Below, in pieces: positions 38,114 through 45,337 of a stretch of 64,000 nt of DNA (the stretch's first letter is position 1; each line of letters opens with the position of its first letter). This DNA is from CAMLIZ01 sp040758375 (GTDB lineage: Bacteria; Pseudomonadota; Gammaproteobacteria; Burkholderiales; Burkholderiaceae_C). Below the pieces are notes generated by a model. It was not told where the DNA came from and made no database searches. It was given only the letters and a program-made list of their open reading frames with translations. Location of the stretch: NCBI GenBank assembly GCA_040758375.1, contig JBFLWE010000005.1:1-64000 (forward strand), read 5' to 3'. A program made the position numbers and the translations under genes.

Positions 38114-38578
38114 TTACGCGGTCATGAAAGGCGGCAGCACCGGGATCACCAGGCCCAGGCCCTTGATGAACACCAGCCAGCTGCCGGCGGTGAGCACCAC
38201 GGCGGAAATGAGCACGCCCTTCCAGTGAAACTCGTCACCGGCCAGGCTCACCATGGCCACCAGCACCGGCAGCGAGATCAGCATGCCGGCGCGCGGCAGC
38301 AGCAGCCCGAACACCACGATCGACGCCACCAGGATGAACAGCGGCTTCCATGCGAAGCCGCCGATCGGGTCGCCGCCTTCGACTTCGATGGTCAACGCCT
38401 TGAACAGCACGATGGCACCCAGCAAAGCCAGCAGGATCCCCAGGCCGAACGGGAAATAGCCGGGGCCGGGACGCGCGGAGGATCCGAAGCTGTAGTTCAT
38501 GGCGCCCACGGTGAACGTGATGCCGACGATGATGAACATCAGCCCGGACCAGAAGTCCTTCTGGCTCTTGATCTTCAC
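38114..38578 (-). CDS. tctB: Tripartite tricarboxylate transporter, small subunit TctB
   Basis: A 154-residue protein with four hydrophobic helices and the family motif PGPGYFPFGLGILLALLGAIV. It is the first gene of tctBA. A minus-strand TAGAAT at 38614-38609, about 30 bases upstream, may be its -10. The usual third gene tctC is missing, so the periplasmic binding protein must come from elsewhere in the genome, as is frequent in Burkholderiales rich in Bug proteins. Confidence 0.9.
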   Translation of the reverse strand: MKIKSQKDFWSGLMFIIVGITFTVGAMNYSFGSSARPGPGYFPFGLGILLALLGAIVLFKALTIEVEGGDPIGGFAWKPLFILVASIVVFGLLLPRAGMLISLPVLVAMVSLAGDEFHWKGVLISAVVLTAGSWLVFIKGLGLVIPVLPPFMTA

Positions 38579-38608
38579 GGTGGTTGCCTCTGTTTTGTGG
38601 GATGCGGG

Positions 38609-38614
38609 ATTCTA
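38609..38614 (-). promoter_or_regulatory. Candidate -10 element of tctBA
   Basis: TAGAAT on the minus strand, about 30 bases before the tctB ATG; no clear -35 box. Confidence 0.3.
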
Positions 38615-38654
38615 GGCAGCACCCCCCAGGCCACCGGCTGTGGATTTCACGTAA

Positions 38655-38684
38655 ACCCGGGGCCGGGTCCAGTCCAGGACCCAC
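38655..38684 (-). terminator. Candidate terminator after the hydroxyacid dehydrogenase gene
   Basis: GGGTCC-AGTCCA-GGACCC (38665-38682) forms a 6-bp hairpin, with a further CCCGG/CCGGG pair next to it, in the 109-bp gap before tctB. The T-run is only three bases. Confidence 0.3.
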
Positions 38685-38687
38685 GTG

Positions 38688-39692
38688 TCACCCTTGCGAC
38701 AACACCTGCGGATTCAGCGCGGTGGGCGGCCGGCCGGCCTGCGGGCCGAAGCCCAGCGCGGCCACGAGGTTGTCGCTGGCCAGCATGAACATCGCGCGGC
38801 GCGTGGCCACGGTGGCGCTGGCGATGTGCGGGGTCAGCACCACGTTGGGCACCGTCAGCAGCGCCGGGTGCACCGACGGCTCGCCTTCGAACACATCGAG
38901 CCCGGCGGCCGCGATGCGGCGCTCGCGCAGGGCCTGGGCCAGCGCGGCATCGTCGACCACCCCGCCACGCGCGATGTTGGTCAAGGTGGCGGCGGGCTTC
39001 ATCAGCGCCAGCTCCGCCGCGCCCACCATGTGGTGCGACTGCGGCGTATACGGCACCACGATCACCAGATGGTCGCACTCGCGCATCAACGTGTGCTTGT
39101 CGACATAGCGCGCACCGAGCTGCGCCTCGGTCTCGGCCGGCAGGCGCGACCGGTTGTGATAGATCAACTGCATGCCGAAACCCAGGCGTGCGCGGCGCGC
39201 GATCGCCTGCCCGATGCGGCCCATGCCCAGCACGCCCAGCGTGCTGCCGTGCACGTCGGCGCCGATGAACATGTCGTAGGCCCATTGCTTCCATTCGCCG
39301 CGGCGCAGGAAGTGCTCGGCCTCCGCGATGCGGCGGGCGGCTGCCATCATCAGCGCAAAGCCGAAGTCAGCGGTGGTCTCGGTCAGCACGTCGGGCGCAT
39401 TGCTGCACAACACGCCGCGCGCCGTGCAGGCCGCCACGTCGAGGTTGTTGAAGCCCACCGCCATGTTGCACACCGCGCGCAGCTGCGGGCAGGCGTCGAG
39501 CACCTCGGCATCGATGCGCTCGCTGCCGGTGGTGATGACACCGGCCTTGCCCTGCAGGCGCTGGATCAGCTCGGCCTTGCCGTAGACGCGGTCGTCGGGG
39601 TTGTCCTCCACCTCGAACCATTGGCGCAGGCGGTCCACCAGGTCGGGAAAGACCGCGCGCGCGATCAGCACTGCTGGCTTGGTCGTGCTCAT
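38688..39692 (-). CDS. D-2-hydroxyacid dehydrogenase (glyoxylate/hydroxypyruvate reductase type)
   Basis: A 334-residue NAD(P)-dependent reductase. The Rossmann motif is GVLGMGRIGQAIARRA. Catalytic Arg is in NIARGGVVDD, Glu in GLDVFEGEP and His in TPHIASA, as in GhrB/GyaR enzymes that reduce glyoxylate and hydroxypyruvate. The exact substrate is not settled. Its start overlaps the antiporter stop by four bases (ATGA), so the two are translationally coupled. Confidence 0.9.
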   Translation of the reverse strand: MSTTKPAVLIARAVFPDLVDRLRQWFEVEDNPDDRVYGKAELIQRLQGKAGVITTGSERIDAEVLDACPQLRAVCNMAVGFNNLDVAACTARGVLCSNAPDVLTETTADFGFALMMAAARRIAEAEHFLRRGEWKQWAYDMFIGADVHGSTLGVLGMGRIGQAIARRARLGFGMQLIYHNRSRLPAETEAQLGARYVDKHTLMRECDHLVIVVPYTPQSHHMVGAAELALMKPAATLTNIARGGVVDDAALAQALRERRIAAAGLDVFEGEPSVHPALLTVPNVVLTPHIASATVATRRAMFMLASDNLVAALGFGPQAGRPPTALNPQVLSQG

Positions 39693-41110
39693 CGGAACCA
39701 GAGGAAGGTCATCAGCACGAACAGCGGCAGCAGGATGCCGCAGGACCAGGCCATGTAGCCGAAGAAGCTGGGCATGCGGATGCCGCGCTCCTCGGCGATG
39801 GCCTTGACCATGAAGTTGGGCGCGTTGCCGATGTAGCTGTTGGCGCCCATGAACACCGAACCCGCCGACACCGCCGCCAGCGTGGTGGCCAGCGTCGTCA
39901 TCAGCACCTGGGGCTCGCCGCCGGCCAGGTTGAAGAACACGAGGTACGTGGGCGCGTTGTCGAGGAACGACGACAGCACGCCGCTGAACCAGAAGTAGGC
40001 CCAGGGCTGCGGCTGGCCATCGGCGCCCGTCACCGCGGCGGCCACCGGCGCGAAGGGCCCGTTGAGGCCGGCCTTCAGCATCGCCAGCACCGGCGCCATC
40101 GTCAGGAAGATGCCGATGAACAGCTTCGCCACCTCCTGCATCGGGCCCCAGCTGAACTCGTTGGCCTTGCGCGGACCCTTGGGCGTCAGGTGCAGCGAAA
40201 GGAAAGTCACCACCACCAGCCCGATGTCGCGCACCAGGCCTTGCAGCGTGAGCTCTGCACCGCCCAGATGGAACGACACACCGGGCTTCCACAAGCCGCT
40301 CAGGAGCACCAGGCCGACCACCGCCCCCAGCAGCACGAAGTTGGCTTTGCCTTCGATGCCGAAGGCCGGATGGGTGTCGGGCGTGGGGTCCACCGGTTTC
40401 ACGCCTTCCTTGCGGTAGTGGTAGGCATCGATCACGTAGAAGACCGCCAGCAGCACACCGCACAGGAACAGCGTCTGCGACCACAGGTGGCCGGCTGTCC
40501 AGAAGAAGTCCACGCCCTGCAGGAAGCCCAGGAACAAGGGCGGGTCGCCCAGCGGCGTCAGCGAGCCGCCGGCGTTCGACACGATGAAGATGAAGAACAC
40601 GACCACGTGCACCACGTACGGCCGGTTGTCGTTGGCGCGGATCAGCGGCCGGATCATCAGCATCGACGCACCGGTGGTGCCCATGAAGCTGGCCAGCACC
40701 GCGCCGATGGCCATCAGCGTGACGTTGAGCCCCGGGCTGCCGTGCAGGTTGCCACGGATGAAGATGCCGCCCGCCACGGTGAACAGCGCGACCAGCAGGA
40801 TGATGAACGGGATGTACTCGGCTACCAGCGCATGCACCAGCGCCTGCCATGCGGCGCCCGGCCCGTGCAGCGCAGCAAAGGGCAGCAGGAAGGCCAGCGC
40901 CCAGCCGAGCGCGATCTTGCCGTAGTGGTGGTGCCAGAGCTTGGGCCAGGTCAGCGGCAGCAGCGCGATCGACAGCAGCATGCCGGCAAACGGCAGCCCC
41001 CACCAGGCGGACAGCTCTGCGCCGTTGATCTCGGAAGCCCGGGCCAGGCCCGGCAACAGCGACAGCAAGGCGGCGAAGAGCGCGCGGCGTACGGAGGTCG
41101 GCAAAGGCAT
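39689..41110 (-). CDS. Sodium:proton antiporter-like / ion transporter superfamily membrane protein
   Basis: A 473-residue membrane protein with a cleavable-looking N-terminus (ending LARASE) and about eleven helices. Motifs include FMGTTGASMLMIRPLIRAN, VSNAGGSLTPLGDPPLFLG and FLDNAPTYLVFFN, typical of NhaD/CitM-like transporters; the paired GxTPLGDPP and DNAP segments are the probable ion site. It could be a Na+/H+ antiporter or a carboxylate carrier; coupling to a hydroxyacid dehydrogenase mildly favours the latter. The ATG was chosen over a TTG five codons upstream. Confidence 0.82.
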   Translation of the reverse strand: MPLPTSVRRALFAALLSLLPGLARASEINGAELSAWWGLPFAGMLLSIALLPLTWPKLWHHHYGKIALGWALAFLLPFAALHGPGAAWQALVHALVAEYIPFIILLVALFTVAGGIFIRGNLHGSPGLNVTLMAIGAVLASFMGTTGASMLMIRPLIRANDNRPYVVHVVVFFIFIVSNAGGSLTPLGDPPLFLGFLQGVDFFWTAGHLWSQTLFLCGVLLAVFYVIDAYHYRKEGVKPVDPTPDTHPAFGIEGKANFVLLGAVVGLVLLSGLWKPGVSFHLGGAELTLQGLVRDIGLVVVTFLSLHLTPKGPRKANEFSWGPMQEVAKLFIGIFLTMAPVLAMLKAGLNGPFAPVAAAVTGADGQPQPWAYFWFSGVLSSFLDNAPTYLVFFNLAGGEPQVLMTTLATTLAAVSAGSVFMGANSYIGNAPNFMVKAIAEERGIRMPSFFGYMAWSCGILLPLFVLMTFLWFR

Positions 41111-41137
41111 GGCAGGCCCGGGCAACGAGGACGCGCG

Positions 41138-41143
41138 ATTGTA
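41138..41143 (-). promoter_or_regulatory. Candidate -10 element of the antiporter operon
   Basis: TACAAT on the minus strand, 27 bases before the ATG, in a gene-free gap; no convincing -35. Confidence 0.35.
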
Positions 41144-41201
41144 AAAAGCGCCCTGCCCGTCGGGCTGAACATGGGCTGAACGCGCGCCCGCGGGTTAGCC
41201 C

Positions 41202-41642
41202 TTAGGCACGCAGCGGTTCGAGGGCGGCACGCAAGGCCTGCGGCAGCGGCACCGGCTTGCGCGTGCGTCGGTCCACGTACACATGCACGAAGTGGCCGCT
41301 GGCTGCGCTGTCCGGGGTGCCGGCCGCGAACAGCCCGATCTCGTAGCGCACGCTGGAGCTGCCCAGGTGCGCCACACGCAGGCCCGCCTCCACCAGCTGC
41401 GGAAACTCCAGCGGTGCGAAGTAGTTGCATTGCGTCTGCACCACCAGCCCGATCACCTGGCCGGCATGGATGTCCAGCGCGCCCGCTTCGATCAGATAGC
41501 GGTTCACCGCCGTATCGAAGAAGCTGTAGTACACGACGTTGTTGACATGGCCGTACACGTCGTTGTCCATCCAACGCGTGGCAATCGGGCTGAAATGCCG
41601 GTAGGCGCTGCGCGGCTCAGGCGCGGGACGGGTCGTGCTCAT
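41202..41642 (-). CDS. Hotdog-fold acyl-CoA thioesterase (4HBT family)
   Basis: A 146-residue single hotdog domain. The catalytic-site block RWMDNDVYGHVNNVVYYSFFD has the Asp and His placement of 4-hydroxybenzoyl-CoA thioesterase-like enzymes, so it should hydrolyse an acyl-CoA thioester. The specific substrate is unknown. Its start lies 26 bases inside the 3' end of the histone-deacetylase-like gene, so the two are co-transcribed and probably coupled. Confidence 0.88.
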   Translation of the reverse strand: MSTTRPAPEPRSAYRHFSPIATRWMDNDVYGHVNNVVYYSFFDTAVNRYLIEAGALDIHAGQVIGLVVQTQCNYFAPLEFPQLVEAGLRVAHLGSSSVRYEIGLFAAGTPDSAASGHFVHVYVDRRTRKPVPLPQALRAALEPLRA

Positions 41643-42585
41643 GCATCGATTCTTCCATCGCCCGCCACGCCGACCACGTCGCGCAGGCGACGCAAAAGCT
41701 CTGCACCTGCAGCGCGACCGTGTCCTCGATGACGCGCCCGTAGCCTCCGGCCATGACCATCACCACCGGGACCCGGCGTTGCCAGCATCCTGCGAAGACA
41801 CGCCGGTCGCGCTCGGCCAGGCCTGCCGCGCTCAGCTTGAGCCGCCCCAAGCGGTCGGCTTCGTGCGGGTCGGCGCCGGCCAGGTAGAACACCAGGCCGG
41901 GCGCCGCGTCCCCATGGCGCTGCCACATCGACGCCAGCGCCTCGTCCAGCGCCGCGAGGTAGGGCGCGTCGGTGCAGCCGTCGGGCAGTTCCACGTCCAG
42001 GTCGCTGGCCTCCTTGCGGAACGGGAAGTTCTTCGCGCCGTGCAGCGACAGGGTGAACACCGTGGGGTCGTCGCGGAAGATCGCTGCCGTGCCGTTGCCC
42101 TGGTGCACGTCGAGGTCCACCACGGCCACCCGCAAGAGCTTGTGGTGGGCGCGATGCCACTCTGCCTGCATGAGCCGGGCGGCCACCGCCACGTCGTTGA
42201 AGACACAGTAGCCACTGCCCCGGTCCGCATGGGCGTGGTGCGTGCCGCCTGCCAGGTTGGCGGCCACCCCTTCGGACAGCGCCGCCCGCGCCGCCGCCAC
42301 CGTGGCCCCCACCGAGCGTCGCGCGCGCTCGGCCATGTGCGGCGACCACGGAAAACCGATCTCCCGCTGCTCGGCAGCCGACAGCAGCCCCTCGCTCACC
42401 GCCGACACATAGCGGGGGGTATGGACCAGGGCCAGTTCCCCGTCGGTCGCCGCTGGCGCCGGCTGCAGGCGCAACAAGGCCAGTTCCTCCAGCAGCCGGT
42501 CGCGCAGGAGCGCGTACTTGGTCATCGGAAACCGATGGCCTTGCGGCAGCGGCAGCACGAAGTGGTCGGCGTAGAAAGCCTGCAT
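41617..42585 (-). CDS. Histone-deacetylase-superfamily zinc amidohydrolase
   Basis: A 322-residue arginase/deacetylase-fold enzyme. Zinc and catalytic motifs are visible: GGTHHAHADRGSGYCVFNDVAVAA, with the paired His, DLDVHQGNGTAAIF with the Asp and His ligands, and the AGADPHEADRLGRL block with the third Asp. Bacterial members hydrolyse acetylated amines such as polyamines or amino-ketones; this short form resembles the class IV-like group. It is divergent from phaP and shares its intergenic region, which contains the two PhaR-like palindromes. A PHA-related role is possible but unproven. Confidence 0.88.
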   Translation of the reverse strand: MQAFYADHFVLPLPQGHRFPMTKYALLRDRLLEELALLRLQPAPAATDGELALVHTPRYVSAVSEGLLSAAEQREIGFPWSPHMAERARRSVGATVAAARAALSEGVAANLAGGTHHAHADRGSGYCVFNDVAVAARLMQAEWHRAHHKLLRVAVVDLDVHQGNGTAAIFRDDPTVFTLSLHGAKNFPFRKEASDLDVELPDGCTDAPYLAALDEALASMWQRHGDAAPGLVFYLAGADPHEADRLGRLKLSAAGLAERDRRVFAGCWQRRVPVVMVMAGGYGRVIEDTVALQVQSFCVACATWSAWRAMEESMHEHDPSRA

Positions 42586-42603
42586 CTAGGAATCGCCCTC
42601 TAT

Positions 42604-42622
42604 TTTGCTGCGCCGCAGCAAA
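42604..42622. promoter_or_regulatory. PhaR-type operator, upstream copy
   Basis: A perfect palindrome: TTTGCTGC, three-base centre GCC, GCAGCAAA. It contains the CTGC-N3-GCAG motif reported for the PHA regulator PhaR in Rhodobacter. It lies immediately upstream of the phaP -35 box. Confidence 0.65.
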
Positions 42623-42628
42623 TAGGAC

Positions 42629-42656
42629 TTGCATTGGCGGCGCGCATCCTTATACT
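42629..42656 (+). promoter_or_regulatory. phaP promoter
   Basis: TTGCAT (42629-42634) and TATACT (42651-42656) with a 16-base spacer put transcription start near 42663. The promoter sits between two PhaR-like palindromes. Confidence 0.55.
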
Positions 42657-42664
42657 TTGAACCA

Positions 42665-42679
42665 TGCTGCACTGCAGCA
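42665..42679. promoter_or_regulatory. PhaR-type operator, downstream copy
   Basis: TGCTGC, centre ACT, GCAGCA: a second CTGC-N3-GCAG palindrome, placed at the expected transcription start of phaP, where a bound repressor would block initiation. Its centre is 59 bases from that of the first copy. Confidence 0.65.
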
Positions 42680-42715
42680 AACATTCTCTTACCAACCCTG
42701 CACCCGGAGCTCGCC

Positions 42716-43279
42716 ATGCTGACCCCTGAACAACTGCTCGCCGCCCACAAGGCCAATGTCGAAACCCTGTTCGGCCTCACCAACAAGGCCTTCGAAGGCG
42801 TGGAAAAGCTCGTCGAGCTGAACCTCCAAGTCGCGCGCACCGCGCTGACCGAAGCCGCCGAGAACACCCAGGCCGCCCTGTCGGTGAAGGACGCTCAGGA
42901 GCTGCTGGCCCTGCAGACCGGCCTGCTGCAGCCGGTGGCCGAGAAGGCCGCTGCTTACAGCCGCCATGTCTACGACATCGCCGCCGCCACCAACGCCGAA
43001 GTCTCCAAGGTCGCCGAGTCGCGCCTGGCCGACAGCCAAGCGACGTTCATGAACCTGGTCGACAGCGCCGTGAAGAACGCCCCGGCGGGCACCGAAAACG
43101 CCGTGGCGCTGGTCAAGTCGGCCCTGGCAGCGGCCAACAACGCCTACGAGAGCGTGCACAAGGCCGCCAAGCAGGCCGCCGAGATCGCCGACGCCAACAT
43201 CCAGGCCATGACCACCACCGCCGTCAAGGCCAGCCAAGCCGCCACGCCGAAGGGCAAGCGCGCCGCCGCCGCGGCCTGA
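42716..43279 (+). CDS. phaP: Phasin, PHA granule-associated protein
   Basis: A 187-residue helical, Ala-rich protein. The phasin signature includes MLTPEQLLAAHKANVETLFG and FEGVEKLVELNLQVARTAL, and the C-terminus is Lys/Ala-rich (ATPKGKRAAAAA). Phasins coat polyhydroxyalkanoate granules and control their size and number. A GGAG site lies 6 bases before the ATG. The promoter carries two PhaR-like operators, consistent with derepression when PHB accumulates. It ends in a strong terminator. Confidence 0.93.
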   Translation: MLTPEQLLAAHKANVETLFGLTNKAFEGVEKLVELNLQVARTALTEAAENTQAALSVKDAQELLALQTGLLQPVAEKAAAYSRHVYDIAAATNAEVSKVAESRLADSQATFMNLVDSAVKNAPAGTENAVALVKSALAAANNAYESVHKAAKQAAEIADANIQAMTTTAVKASQAATPKGKRAAAAA

Positions 43280-43413
43280 GACAGCGGCTGGCGCTGCCAT
43301 TGAACTTTTGGCGGACCGCCGCATCTATGGAGTACCGCAGCGTTTGACCACCCTGCGGTCTCCCTGAAAGGTTGTCTCCTCGGTACCTTCCGAAACCCCT
43401 TCGAGGTACCTTC

Positions 43414-43442
43414 AGCCCGATGCCAGTGCATCGGGCTTTTTA
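43414..43442 (+). terminator. Rho-independent terminator of phaP
   Basis: AGCCCGATG (43414-43422), 6-nt loop, CATCGGGCT (43429-43437), then a TTTTTA run. It directly adjoins the stop codon of the convergent patatin gene. Confidence 0.85.
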
Positions 43443-44354
43443 TTGGGACGCCTGCTTCGTGAGCGCCGCGATCTTGGCCTTGAGCTCGGGCAGCAGGGCC
43501 TGCGCCACCTCGCGGCCTGCCTGCACCGACCGGGCGCGCGCCGTGAAATCCGCGCTCGACACGCCATTGAGCCGGGGCCGCAGCACCACGTCGGCCTCTT
43601 TCAGCTCAAAGCTGTTGATGCTGCGGCCCATGATGGCGAAAGTCTGCAGCAGCATGCGCATCGCATCGCCCGTGGGGTTGCCCTCCGGTGCCGCAGAGAT
43701 GTCCACCGCGATCACCAGTTCGGCACCCATCTGGCGTGCAAAACGCACCGGCACCGGCGACACCAGGCCGCCATCCACGTATTCACGCGTACCGATCTTC
43801 ACCGGCTGAAAGACGGCGGGCACCGCGCTGGAGGCCCGCACCGCCATGCCCGGGTCGCCGCGGCGGAACAGGATGGGCTGGCCGCTGTCGAGGTCGGTGG
43901 CCACGATGCCCAGCGGCACGCGCATCTGCTCGATGAGTTTGCCGCCCGTGTGCTCGCGGACATAGCGCGCCAGCGCTTCGCCGCGGATCAGCGCCCGCCC
44001 GGGGAAGGACCAGTCGGTGATGGCGGTTTCGTCCATCGTCTGCGCCAGCGCGCCGAGCTCGGCGCCGCTGCGTCCGGTGGCGTAAAGCGCGGCGACCAGG
44101 CTGCCCGCCGACGTGCCGACCACCAGGTCGGGCCTGATGCCGTTTTCCTCCAAGACCTGGATCACGCCGATGTGCGCGAATCCGCGCGCCGCACCGCCGC
44201 CCAGTGCCAGGCCGATGCGCGGCGGCCTGGGCGCCGGGGCCGGCTGCACCACCGGCGGCGCGGGCGGCACGGGGGACGGCGGGGGAACGGTCTGGCAGGC
44301 GGCGAGCAGGAGCAGCAGCCACCCGCCCACGGCGCAACGAGCAAAACGGGACAT
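43440..44354 (-). CDS. Patatin-like phospholipase, predicted lipoprotein
   Basis: A 304-residue protein with a type II signal peptide (lipobox LAAC, Cys20) and a Pro-rich linker (residues 24-45). A patatin domain follows: oxyanion loop GLALGGGAARGFAHIG, nucleophile elbow GTSAG, and the catalytic Asp in DGGLVSPVP. It probably acts on lipids at the cell envelope, in the manner of RssA-like proteins. A minus-strand TAGAAT lies 8 bases before the ATG with no ribosome binding site, suggesting a leaderless message. It is convergent with phaP. Confidence 0.9.
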   Translation of the reverse strand: MSRFARCAVGGWLLLLLAACQTVPPPSPVPPAPPVVQPAPAPRPPRIGLALGGGAARGFAHIGVIQVLEENGIRPDLVVGTSAGSLVAALYATGRSGAELGALAQTMDETAITDWSFPGRALIRGEALARYVREHTGGKLIEQMRVPLGIVATDLDSGQPILFRRGDPGMAVRASSAVPAVFQPVKIGTREYVDGGLVSPVPVRFARQMGAELVIAVDISAAPEGNPTGDAMRMLLQTFAIMGRSINSFELKEADVVLRPRLNGVSSADFTARARSVQAGREVAQALLPELKAKIAALTKQASQ

Positions 44355-44362
44355 CGCCCGGG

Positions 44363-44368
44363 ATTCTA
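44363..44368 (-). promoter_or_regulatory. Candidate -10 element of the patatin gene
   Basis: TAGAAT on the minus strand, ending 8 bases before the ATG, the same spacing as for the EamA gene at 34.8 kb. Confidence 0.35.
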
Positions 44369-44448
44369 GAAGCCGGCCCTCCGACCGCCCGGCGGGCGGG
44401 CGTCACGGGCCCGGCAAACCACCAAACAAGGGTGCGATGCCGGCCCTT

Positions 44449-44502
44449 TTACATTCAAAAGCGGAATATCCAATCAACTAATCTGTTCTTCTCAAATATA
44501 TA
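44449..44502 (+). promoter_or_regulatory. AT-rich promoter region of the sulfur operon
   Basis: A conspicuous AT-rich stretch in a GC-rich background (ACATTCAAAAG, AATCAACTAATC, AAATATATAG). Such stretches are expected at CysB-activated cys promoters. The probable -10 is within AATATATA at 44495-44502. The 205-bp spacer otherwise has only a small GCCCG/CGGGC hairpin near 44518. Confidence 0.45.
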
Positions 44503-44559
44503 GCGCCTCCCTACAGTCGCCCGACGGGCTCGTACCCGGATTCACCCCTTGGGATCTTC

Positions 44560-45327
44560 ATGGACTGGTTGGCCATCGTGAGCGGATTCGGCATCGGCGC
44601 CATCGTCGGCATGACGGGCGTCGGCGGTGGCTCGCTGATGACGCCGCTGCTGATCGGCGTGTTCAAGCTGAACCCGGCGGTGGCCATCGGCACCGACCTG
44701 TGGTTTGCCGCCCTCACCAAGACCGGCGGCTCGGTGGCCCACCACCGCCACGGCCATGTCGACTACAAGATCCTCGGGCTGCTGCTGGCCGGCAGCATCC
44801 CCGCCGCGCTGGCCACCATCGCGTGGATGCACCTGGTGGGCATGACCAAGAGCTCGATGGCCACGCTGACCTTCTCGCTGGGCATCGCGCTGCTGCTGAC
44901 GGCCGTGACCGTGGCCTACCGCCAGGCCTGGCATGCGGTGGGGCTGAAGCTCGAAGCGTGGCTGCCGCCCTCGCGCAAGCCCTGGCTGACCGTGCTGTCC
45001 GGGCTGGTGCTGGGCGTGCTGGTCTCGCTCAGCTCGATCGGGGCGGGCGCCATCGGCGCCACCCTGATCCTCATCCTGTACCCGCGCCTGCAGACGCAGC
45101 GCCTGGTGGGCACCGACATCGCCCACGCCGTGCCGCTCACCCTGGTGGCCGGCATCGGCCACGCCACCCTGGGCCATGTGGACTGGACGCTGCTGGGCTG
45201 GCTGCTGATCGGCTCGCTGCCCGGCATCTGGCTGGGTGCACAGCTGACCAAAAGCCTGCCCGAGCGGCTGGTGCGCGCACTGTTGTGCGTGTCGCTGGTC
45301 ACGGCCGGCCTGAAAGTCATTCATTGA
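44560..45327 (+). CDS. TauE/SafE (TSUP) family anion transporter
   Basis: A 255-residue membrane protein with about eight helices and the family repeat GFGIGAIVGMTGVGGGSLMTPLL, echoed in the second half by SLSSIGAGAIGATLILILYPRL. TSUP members export sulfite or sulfonates or import sulfate/thiosulfate. As first gene of the sulfate-assimilation operon, transport of sulfate, thiosulfate or excess sulfite is the best guess. It is followed 10 bases later by cysI. Confidence 0.87.
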   Translation: MDWLAIVSGFGIGAIVGMTGVGGGSLMTPLLIGVFKLNPAVAIGTDLWFAALTKTGGSVAHHRHGHVDYKILGLLLAGSIPAALATIAWMHLVGMTKSSMATLTFSLGIALLLTAVTVAYRQAWHAVGLKLEAWLPPSRKPWLTVLSGLVLGVLVSLSSIGAGAIGATLILILYPRLQTQRLVGTDIAHAVPLTLVAGIGHATLGHVDWTLLGWLLIGSLPGIWLGAQLTKSLPERLVRALLCVSLVTAGLKVIH

Positions 45328-45337
45328 ACTGACGACC

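Noticed and set aside
43382..43413. Direct repeat GGTACCTTC (43382 and 43405) next to the phaP terminator
   Set aside because: Nine bases and only two copies; probably chance or minor slippage, no evident function.
43414..43442. Bidirectional terminator shared by phaP and the patatin gene
   Set aside because: The T-run exists only on the phaP strand; the other strand continues with CTGAAGG.
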